Assembly: GCA_038503035.1 (NCBI GenBank) | Contig: JAVSML010000949.1 | Location: 331,427 to 395,426, forward strand | Direction of reading: 5' to 3' | Source of the DNA: Crocodylus rhombifer | Taxonomy: Eukaryota; Chordata; Crocodylia; Crocodylidae | DNA: 64,000 nt | Shown here: one piece after another, positions 56,103 through 64,000 of the stretch | Layout of the letters: every line of letters starts with the position of its first letter | How positions within the stretch are numbered: the first letter of the stretch is position 1 | Notes under the pieces: model-generated | Seen by the model: only the letters and a program-made list of their open reading frames with translations | The model's database searches: none | Told to the model about the DNA's origin: nothing | Program-made: the position numbers and the translations under genes

Positions 56103-57483
56103 GTCTTCAGTTCAAGGCCCAGCAGGGAAAGATTCCTCACATAATTAGCAAGAACTTTGCTCATGCCTATTTATTGTGCATTATGGAGACAAAAAGAATT
56201 TTCCTGGACTGAAACCTTTTCTGGACTGGAAAAGTATCTTAAGCCCAAAAGCCAAACCCAAAACAACTTCCCCATTTTTTTATCCAAGACCTTAGAATAA
56301 GAAGTCATGGAGCAACGTGACTTTATTGACACTTTACATCCAAACTTCTCAAAGAAACTTTACAGTTGTGTAGGGCCCAGTGCCTGCATAGTGGAGATTG
56401 ACCTCTGCTGATGCACGCCCACTGAAGACCTATCAGATACATACCAGGATACTTCAAAAGTAAGAGGTATTTTGCAGATATGTCAGCTTGGAGCTATACC
56501 TACAGTGAAAGGCTATTGGAAGAGATAGGTATGGAGCCCAAGAGCCTGGTCTCTCATTGTTCGATGCATGCCCCTGATTGACACTGCTCTACTTTATTAG
56601 TCATCTGCTCTGTCTTTGCCCTCAGCTGGACATATGATTGGCTGGCAGAATCCCCAACCCATACTCTTTTCCACCAATGGTCTGAGTTGCCATTTGTTTT
56701 CTGTACACACATCTGATACCGATCTAAGTGCTGAAGGCTTTCCATCCACTCATTATGGTAACACAACATCCTCAAAATACACACACGCACTCACACGAGG
56801 CTTTGAAGTCCCCACATCTGAACCAGCAGGACAAGAAGGGCTGTGTTTTCTTGGTTCTTCTTATTTTTTCTTTAATGCACCTTTGCTAGCAACAAAACAG
56901 TTTGATATGTGGCAGAGATGTGACGTGTTCTTTTTTTTCTTCTCCCTTAGCATTGCTGGTGTTTGCCAGCCGCTTCCCGATATGGAATTTGCACATGTTC
57001 AAAGCTGAAATAAACTATTAGCTTTTTTTTTTCTTCCCCCTTTTCTTTTCTTGGAGCTGGATGAAGGCAAGGCTATAACAACACGGCATGCTTTCCTACA
57101 GCAGTCATGTGAAAACCATTACCAAGCACAAGCAGCACTTAACTTGTACCATATCCTCCAGTCAGCCCTAATAAAAAAGACACAAGAAATATGTACACAC
57201 CACTAGATTCTTGTATGGAATCAATCCCTACTGCATTGTTAAAACAATAAAGCAAATTTGGTGTTGGAGGAATGTGTATTTTGAATAGCTTCAGGCTTAA
57301 CACCAGCGTAGGGAGACCTTTATCTCGGAATCTAGTCGAAATCCAGAGGCACTGACTATTTACTTGTTATTTATATCATGGCAGCATGCAGAGAGCTGTG
57401 ATCAGGGCCCTGTTAGTCCATGTACTGCACATTTGCACACCCTAAGAGACAGCCCTGGCATGAAGAGGTGAGAGTGATGCTGA

Positions 57484-57515
57484 CTCATGCACGTGTGATG
57501 AATCTGCTCATCAGA
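57484..57515 (+). repeat. 32-bp repeated word, copy 1
   Basis: CTCATGCACGTGTGATGAAT continuing CTGCTCATCAGA. The same word with one mismatch is at 61372-61403. Confidence 0.85.
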
Positions 57516-57554
57516 TTCATCATGCATCCTATTGGACAAGACAACCAAAGGAAG

Positions 57555-57705
57555 GATTGGGCTTATTTTACAGGTAGGTAATTGAGGCATGATGAAATTA
57601 AATGACTTGTCTAATACCAGACAGGGAATCAGCAAGAGCCCCAAGAACTAAGTCATGGTTGTCCAAGCTTGAGGTCTGTGCCCTAACCAGAAGACCACCC
57701 TTCCT
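57555..57705 (-). repeat. MIR/CORE-SINE fragment
   Basis: GGGCTTATTTTACAGGTAGG, TAATTGAGGCATGATGAAAT, TAAATGACTTGTCTAATACC, then GAGGTCTGTGCCCTAACCAG. A clear antisense MIR order including the head. Confidence 0.75.
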
Positions 57706-57955
57706 CCACCAAAGCCAGTGTGAGCTGTAGCAGCTCACCACTTCTGACAATCCCCTGGCCAGTACTGAAGCACATTTGTCAAAAACGCTTCCTGAGTGCA
57801 ATAGAAAAATGATCATCTTTCCATGCATTTTTAAAAATCATCCTATCCAATACAACTGAGAGTTATATCCCTGCTGTTGGCTGCCCAGAATGTCTCAGAA
57901 AAGATGTATGGCTTTGAGTACTTGAGCATGTTATCAGGAGGTGTGTCTTTGCAGC

Positions 57956-58497
57956 TCATAGAATCATAGAAGTCAGGTCGGGAGGGACCTTGTAGATCTT
58001 CAAGTCCGACCCCCAGCCTGGGCGGGAGAAAAGACTGGTCTCAAATGAGTCCAGCCAGGTGGTCATCAAGCCTCTTCTTAAAGATGCCCAGGGCAGGAGC
58101 CAGCACCACTTCCCTTGGAAGTTGGTTCCAGCTCCTAGCTGCCCTGACCGTGAAGTCGTTCTTGCGGATGTCTAATCTAAACCTCCTCTCCAACAACTTG
58201 TGGCCGTTATTCCTTGTTAAGTAGGGGGCCGCTGAGGAAACAAGGTCTCTCCCAAAGCCTTCTGGTCCCCCCTAGTGAGTTTATAGACGGTCACCAGGTC
58301 CCCCCTCAGCCTTCGCTTGTGAAGGCTGAACAGGTTCAGGTCCCGCAGTCTCTCATTGTAGGGTCTGCCCTGTAGTCCCCGGATTATGCGAGTGGTTTCC
58401 TCTGGACCCTCTCCATGTTGTCCACATCCCTCCTGCAATGGGGCACACAGAACTGGACATAGTACTCCAGCTGTGGCCTGACCAGCTGATCTGCTAC
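57956..58497 (-). mobile_element. CR1 3' end, antisense
   Basis: CATAGAATCATAGAAGTCAG tail, GGGAGGGACCTTGTAGATCT, then minus-strand frame pieces LFSLHKRRLRGDLVTVYKL and RPQLEYYVQF. 5'-truncated at about 58497 within the LVRPQLEY codons. Confidence 0.92.
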
Positions 58498-59221
58498 TCT
58501 GCCATAACTGCCTGTGTGCATGCATGCTTTCACCCCTTGGTATGTGTGAGGTAGCTTACCACTTCCACTGACATCCAAGAGCACAAAAGCTTGCAGATTT
58601 GGAGCTCATGCCCTAGCTTACCATGGGATAACTTGTTTGTGGGGCCATGCTTAAATTGCTGTATTCTGCATATTTTTGAAGTCTGTTTCTAAGGAAGTGT
58701 TCAAAATTTCCATAGGGGTGTCCTCTCATCTGTTTTGAGCTCGGTAGGTCTTTGTCATTAGGGAACTGGCAACCCAATGGCTGCTCATTGGCTTGGGCTG
58801 TGTGAAAAAAGTTTGAGAGGTCTCAATTTAATTGCAGAGGACCAGTGTTTACATCATGTACAGAAATACCAACCATTACCCATTTACTCACCCTCCGGAG
58901 GTCTCTTCAAGTCCTACTTTTCTCCGATTCTATGATTACATAAAGCAGCAGCGATGGAGGATCAGATGGAGCAGACAGACCTAGGAGAAGATTTAGGTAT
59001 CCTCTCATTCCTTCAGGAGGTTCCCCTGAGCCCAGACATGACACCCTAAGTCATCTTGCAAAGGTTGTCATTGGATAAGATCATGGTTCCTGCTGGCACT
59101 GCAGAGATATGCTACCAATAATTCAACAAGAAGATTGAAAGAAAATGTTCCATTTTGATCCATGTTAACTTGTGTCCCAGGAGGTTCATGTGCTACAAAA
59201 AGCAAGGCTATTGCTTATTAG
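58498..59221. other. Unique non-coding sequence
   Basis: No gene or recognised repeat is seen. Confidence 0.5.
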
Positions 59222-60425
59222 ATTTCATAGATTTTTAGGGTCAGAAGGGACCTCAGTAGATCATCAAGTCTGACCCCCTGCCCTGGGCAGGAAGGAGCAT
59301 TGGGGTCATATGACCCTAGCCAGGTCCTTGTTCAGTCTCCTCTTAAAGACCCCCAAGGTAGGGGAGAGCACCACCTCCCTTAGAAGCCCATTCCAGATTC
59401 TGGCAACCCTTACTGTAAAGTTTTCCTAATGTCTAACCTAAATCTGCTCTCTGTCAGTCTAGTAACTTGAAGGGGTGCCCTGATAAACAGAGTCTACCCT
59501 ATAACTTTCTGCAGATGGCCACAAGATCCAATCTCAGCTTTCCTTTGCAGAGGCTGAAGAGATCCAGGTCCCTCAATCTCTCCTCAGTGGATTTAACCTG
59601 CAGGCCCTTTAACCATATGAGTAGCCCTCCTCTGGACCCGCTCAAGGTTATCCACATCCCTCCTGAAGTGCAGTGCCCAGAACTGGATGCAGTACTCCAG
59701 CTGTGGTCTTACCAATGCCACATGGAGGGGAAGTATCACCTCCCTGGACCTGTTTGTGATTCACCTGCTAATGCAGAAAAGAGTATGGTTGGCTTTACTT
59801 ATCACTTCATTACACTGACAACCCATGTTCATTTTGGAGTTGACTATGACTCCTCCAAGGTCTGTTTCTGCTGCTGTGCTGCTTAGAAAGTCACCTCCCA
59901 GTCTGTAGGTGTGCTGGTGATTTTATTTTTCTCCCTGGATGAAGCATTTTCCACTCATCTTTGTTAAACTGCATCCTATTCTGTTCTGTCCACTTTCCCA
60001 ATCTGTCCAAATCTGCCTGAATCTGCTCCCTGCCTTCCAGTGTTTGTACTTTGTCCCATAATTTGGTGTCATCTGTGAATTTGGACAGAGTGCTTTCCAT
60101 GCCATCATTCAAGACATCGATGAAGATATTGAGAAGCACTAGTCCAAGGACCAAACCCTGGAGAACTCCACCACCCACTTTTTCCCAGATCGAAAATGAC
60201 CCATCCACCACCACCCTCTGGGTGCATCTCCACCCACCTGACCCTGTAATAATCTACGTCACAACAGCTTAATTTATGTGTAAAAATGGGATTCAACACT
60301 TTACCAAAGGACTTTTTAAAATCCAAGTAGATTACATCTACCTCAGCTCCTGCATCTAAACCTTTTATGACTTGGTCGTAAAAAGAAACAAAGGTAGTCA
60401 GGCAGGATCTATGCTATTAAGCTAT
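59222..60425 (-). mobile_element. CR1 LINE, 1.2 kb, antisense
   Basis: The tail and terminal block are at 59222-59290. Antisense ORF2 runs up to the catalytic region: the minus-strand frame 59891-60214 holds LSKFTDDTKLWDKVQ, in which the FADD box reads FTDD, and RMQFNKDEWKMLHPGRK. MDFKKSFGKV lies upstream at about 60297-60326. Frames are split by several shifts. The 3'-end style differs from the 52-kb copy, indicating another CR1 subfamily. Confidence 0.92.
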
Positions 60426-60429
60426 GGCA

Positions 60430-60608
60430 TTCATAGAAATGTAGAAACTTAAAAAATGAGGGCTGGAAGGGACCTCTGGAGGTCACGTCTAGTCCAGCTG
60501 CCTGCTCAAAACAGTACCAGTCCCAACTGATCATCCCAGCCAAGGGTTTGTCATGCATGGTTAAAAACCTCCAAGGATGGAGATTGCACCACTTCTCTGG
60601 GTAACCTT
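60430..60608 (-). mobile_element. CR1 3' end, antisense, abutting another CR1
   Basis: TTCATAGAAATGTAGAAACT, GGAAGGGACCTCTGGAGGTC, then AAAACCTCCAAGGATGGAGA and CTCTGGGTAACC. It follows directly after the truncated 5' edge of the 59.2-kb copy. Confidence 0.85.
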
Positions 60609-61689
60609 CCTTAAAAAAGAAAACACTTTCCCACAATCACAAGTGGAAGAGGGGAACAACATTGTGAACCATCTAATGATAAAGGCAGGCTACTACAGCA
60701 TGTGAACATCCTCTGGAAGAACATCCTTTCACTTTGGCTTCAGTGGGAACTGAGTGCCCTTAATACCACACAGGAATGGTCTCAAAGTGCAGTTTAAGAA
60801 ACTGGGCATCCTTTGTTCCTGGAAAAAACAATAAAGTTTGGAGTTATTATTAGTCTTGTGGTAGTATGTGAAGGCTCACACTGTGGCCAAATCCCTGTTG
60901 TGATAGGCATTTTACCCCACTCAAAGAGTTTCTGGTGGTCTGAGTGGACCAGATAAGTGAAGGATGGAAGACAAAACAAAGCCAGAGAGAGAGGGTATGA
61001 TATTGCTTAGGGTCACCCAGGATGTCAAGAAACATGGTGTAGATGCAAAACAGAGAGACAAACATCTTGCAACAGGTGTCTGTGGTGGTCCTAAGATGAT
61101 AGCATCTGTGTTTGGGCTACATCTTAACACATGAAGAAGAAAAAAGAAATCATCAGCATTTCAATGTCCATTTTTCTGCTTTTTCCAAAAATCCCTCTGT
61201 GTAATGATCATAGGGACCTGGTCCTCCAGACCTCCTGTAGATACTGTATTAGGGGAAAAGTAATAAAGACTGGACAGTCCTGGACAAGAGGCAGGTTACA
61301 ACGGACTCCATATGTCTGTGTGCAACTGTTACACACAGAGCACATCCTTCACACTTCCTGTGATGCTGCCTCTCATGCACGTGTGATGAATCTGCTAATC
61401 AGAGCAACATGAGTCTTGTCATTCCCACCCGACTGATCTGTGATGATGAAGTGGAGACACGGGCTCAGAGCCTCTTCTTTGCCAACTAGGAGCAAGAGGC
61501 AGGAAAGTTATGGATAGAATCAGGAAGTGATCTGGCACTTGGGGAAGCAACAAAGCTGGGAGGGTGGAGAAGTCATCAAGGCACTGTACATGGGGAAGGT
61601 GACAACAGGAGGTCAGGAACCATGCATTACACAGGGTGCCGTTACTGGACATTGCAAACTCAGTTTCAGCCCTTTGCAGGATTTTAGGT
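60609..61689. other. Unique sequence with a repeated 32-bp word
   Basis: No gene is seen. The 32-bp word at 61372-61403 is shared with 57484. The 111-residue minus-strand frame at 61419-61754 is not recognised. Confidence 0.5.
61372..61403 (+). repeat. 32-bp repeated word, copy 2
   Basis: It matches 57484-57515 with one visible mismatch. The preceding bases also partly agree (GTGATGCTG). Confidence 0.85.
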
Positions 61690-62238
61690 TCTTCCCCTCT
61701 AGTCAGCACTGGTGGGGTCACATCTGGAGTCCTGTGTTCAGTTTTGCCATCCACCCCCTACCCCCTACCGAAAAGATGTGGACAAATTGGAGAGAGTCCA
61801 GTGGAGGGCAGCAAAAATGGTGAAGGGGCTGGGGAACATGATTTCAGAGCAGAGGCTGAAGGAACTGGGCTTATTTAGTCTGGAGAAAAGACTGAGAGGG
61901 GATTTCATAGAAATATTCACCTCCCTGCAGGGGGGTTGCAAAGAAGATGGAGCTGGACTGTTATCAGTGGAGGCAGATGACAGAACAAGGAACAGTGGTC
62001 TTAAAGTTGCAGCAAGGGAAGTTTAGGTTGGATATTAGGGAAAAAAACCCCTCTCTCATTAGGAACAGGTCACCCAGAGAGGTGGTGGTCTCTCTATCCT
62101 TGGAAGTTTTTCAGATCCAGCTAGACAAAGCCCTGGATGGGATGATTTAGATGGGGCTGGTTCTGCTTTGAGCAGGATGTTGGACTAAATGACCTCCTGA
62201 GGTCCCTTTCAACCCTCATTTCCTATGATTCTATTATT
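61690..62238 (+). mobile_element. CR1 3' end, sense
   Basis: Sense frames encode HLESCVQFCHPP (about 61718-61754), KDVDKLERVQWRAAKMVKG and LKELGLFSLEKRLRGDFIE, then FRLDIREKNP and SPREVVVSLSLEVFQIQLDK in another frame. The copy ends CTTTCAACCCTCATTTCCTA and TGATTCTAT. Confidence 0.9.
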
Positions 62239-62339
62239 TCAGCAGAAACAGCTGAGATTGAGCAAGAAAGTAGAGTGGGGGGTCTCACTGAGTCATCCCA
62301 CACATTGATTCTGGCTTGGAGATATGCAGGCTCCTATTT

Positions 62340-62606
62340 GTATCATAGTATCATAGTGCTTAGGGTTGGAAGGGACCTAAACAGATCATCAGGTCCCATC
62401 CCTTGCCCCGGGCAGGAATGGGTGTCAAGGTCATATCACCCCAGCCAAGTTTCTGTCCAGCCTCCTCTTGAAGACCCCCAAGGTAGGAGAGAGCACCACC
62501 TCCCTTGGGAGCCCGTTCCACAGCCTGGCAGCCCTAACCATGATGTAATGTCTCCTGATGTCCAGCCTGAACCTGCTCTCTAACAATTTGTGGCCATTAT
62601 TCCTAG
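62340..62606 (-). mobile_element. CR1 3' end, antisense, cut by an LTR
   Basis: ATCATAGTATCATAGTGCTT, GGAAGGGACCTAAACAGATC, GAGAGCACCACCTCCCTTGG to AATTTGTGGCCATTATTCCT. The match stops exactly where the LTR begins, with CTAG (62603-62606) as the junction. Confidence 0.9.
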
Positions 62607-62828
62607 TGTAGCCAGCTTGCCTTTTGGAGCTTGGGTTGAGTCCCAGCCTTGAAATCTTGCTGTTTTGATTGGTGGAGCTGATTCACCAATCAGGAGGCAG
62701 CAAGAGAAGTGAAGTCATGCCCCTTTCCTGAGGGGAGGGGGAGAGGATTCCCCCCCCCCAGCTGCCAGACCTGGTCGAAGACTGCAACACTGGGGTCTGG
62801 AAGACTTCAGGGCCAAAGCCCTGGGGAG

Positions 62829-62836
62829 CATAAAAG
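62829..62836 (+). promoter_or_regulatory. LTR TATA-like box (copy B)
   Basis: CATAAAAG at the position of TATAAAAG in copy A, about 220 bp from the LTR start. Confidence 0.5.
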
Positions 62837-63950
62837 GAGCTGCGTGCCCAGCATGATAACACATCCAGGAGAGAGAAGAGCAGGGCTTAGAAGAGCTGAG
62901 GAAAGCTGCAGAGCAGGGTGAAACAGTAGCCCAGAAGTGCCCCTGAAGACTTCCATCAGCGGGGAACGGCAGACTCTCCAGCGGCTAGGCTCTCAGTGTG
63001 CAGCACGGCACATGGAGTCCAGACTCTGGGAGCTGTGTGAGGCAGCTTGCATCTGCAACCTCTGGTGTGCGGCCAGAGACATGGCACACAGGCCAGTGCA
63101 CGGAGTAGGACCTTTGGAGTGCTTGGGTGGCTCAGGTCCTCAAGCCCTGGAATGAGGCTGGGAGCTCAGTGCAGGAGGCGCTGCACGGTGGGTCCTGTAG
63201 CGGACCGAGCCTGGTGCTGCGTGAGGTGGCCCAGGCCTCCGACCCTTTAGCAAAAGGTTGAGTTCAGGGAGCCAAATGGTGCTTGGGCTACTGAGCCAGC
63301 AGATGGTGCTGAGCCAGGGGCCCCAGCAGCCCTGCATAAAGGAGTCCTGTTCCAGGGGACAGTGACCCCCCCCCCCGAAGCCCAGTGCAGGCAAGAGAGC
63401 AGCCTGGCACAGAAGACGAAGGCCACCCTCCAGGCCTAGGAGCCGTGCGTTGCAGGAGAAAGACGATTCCCACAGGGGAGGGGGAGTCCCCCTGGTTAAT
63501 TAAGGGCTCCTGAAAGTGGAGGTCCCACTGGGAGGCCCCCCCTAAAGTTACCAGCTTCCTTGTACGGCTTGGGAAAAGCCCAAGGGCATTGGGGTTTCCC
63601 CTTGGGATTAAGTTGATCTGTGGGGCTCTTGCGCCATAAGTGGTGTGATGGCATGCCTTGTATTTTGTGAAGTCTCATGTTTCTAAATTACTAGATAAGT
63701 AGAGTCCTAGGGCTCTGCTGGGACCCCTGTTGCTATCATTTCACTTGTTGTTTACTTGTATTTATTTGTGGCTTATTTATTGTTCACCCATACTTACCTA
63801 TAGTTTATCTGTTAGCTATCTATGTTTATTTTGGGGGTTATCTGTTTCAGATCAGATACTTACCTGTGACTTACCTGTACCTGGAGCACTGGTATAAGGT
63901 TTTATATCGTTTATCCAGAGGGCATTGTTTATGTTACCCATTTAGATATC

Positions 63951-64000
63951 ATATTGTGAGGGAGCGGGCGCTAAGGGCGGCCGTGAAACTCCCTAGCGCC
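63951..64000 (+). other. CpG-rich hairpin segment at the window edge
   Basis: GGCGCTAAGGG (63967-63977) and CCCTAGCGCC (63991-64000) form a stem with one bulged A. The base composition differs abruptly from the LTR text before it. It may be the start of another element; the window ends here. Confidence 0.5.

Larger units (their letters stand above)
55606..57955. other. Unique sequence with a MIR fragment
   Basis: No gene is seen. 55806-55826 is a short TTAGGG-like word (three units, imperfect). CA-rich text lies near 56775-56795. The 130-residue frame at 56616-57008 (+) has no recognised domain. The 44-bp repeat copy 2 and the MIR at 57555 are listed separately. Confidence 0.45.
62607..64000 (+). 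mobile_element. LTR, endogenous retrovirus-like (copy B), runs off the window
   Basis: It begins TGTAGCCAGCTTGCCTTTTG and follows copy A (33022-34368, opposite strand) from its 5' edge through TTTAGATATC at 63950. CTAG precedes it, as at the edge of copy A. Inverted CCAAT-type GATTGGTGG and a CATAAAAGG TATA-like box (about 62829-62836) are kept. About 210 bp (63624-63835) are absent from copy A. After 63950 the two diverge: copy A goes on for 229 bp to its end, while copy B becomes CpG-rich. So copy B is either a variant 3' end or interrupted by another element. Whether it is solo or the edge of a provirus cannot be seen. Confidence 0.8.

Noticed and set aside
1..64000. A new multi-gene biological system
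   Set aside because: No intact protein-coding genes or clustered functional RNAs are visible. The structure seen is explained by nested mobile elements and their decay.

Overview
The window is non-coding vertebrate DNA, and a sauropsid (reptile or bird lineage) is the only reading that fits. The dominant repeats are CR1 LINEs in about two dozen pieces on both strands. Many still end in the CR1 3' signature (an agggacct-type block followed by CTATGA-like tail repeats). Around them lie old MIR/CORE-SINE-like fragments, palindrome-rich MITE-like elements with GGGCATGTCTACA-type ends, hAT-like non-autonomous elements and solo endogenous-retrovirus-type LTRs. The MITE type plus large solo LTRs make a crocodilian the best guess and a turtle the main alternative; this is inference from repeat style, not from a gene. 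I found no exon, no spliced host gene, no rRNA and no CRISPR array. Apart from one LINE reverse-transcriptase remnant, the open reading frames are fortuitous or are short CR1 fragments.

Layout. 1-9.4 kb: mostly unique sequence with one MITE (1.56 kb), two CR1 3' ends (2.6 and 4.3 kb, the second expanded into a 38-bp minisatellite that contains the assembly gap 4690-4699) and CR1 at 6.75 kb. 9.4-12.5 kb: two long antisense CR1 copies, the older one split by a 458-bp MITE. 16.5-19.5 kb: two composite MITE clusters. 22.5-23.5 kb: a solo LTR with a perfect 5-bp target duplication. 26.1-28.4 kb: a nested pair of CR1s, the inner one carrying the most intact reverse-transcriptase frame of the window. 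33.0-34.4 kb: a 1.35-kb solo LTR on the minus strand. 36.7-37.3 kb: a tRNA-Leu(TAA)-like sequence joined to a CR1 tail, then another CR1. 38.2-39.0 and 45.4-46.6 kb: two related hAT-like elements in inverted orientation. 39.5 and 47.9 kb: MITEs made of nested hairpins. 50-53.8 kb: three CR1 copies. 55.4 kb: a second tRNA-head/CR1-tail SINE-like unit. 58-62.6 kb: five CR1 pieces. 62.6-64 kb: a second copy of the 33-kb LTR, in the opposite orientation and running off the window.

How the parts relate. Nothing here works together as a pathway. The window is a record of successive insertions: CR1 into CR1 (26 kb), MITE into CR1 (11.7 kb), LTR into CR1 (62.6 kb). CR1 also appears to have supplied 3' tails to tRNA-derived SINEs (36.7 and 55.4 kb) and the unit of a minisatellite (4.55 kb). 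The observations most worth checking are the two tRNA-plus-CR1 composites, the CR1-derived minisatellite, the nested-palindrome MITEs, the inverted LTR pair and the shared 250-bp block of the two hAT-like elements. I see no evidence for a new coding system. Boundaries are read by eye and are good to about 5-30 bp unless a terminal repeat or target duplication fixes them.
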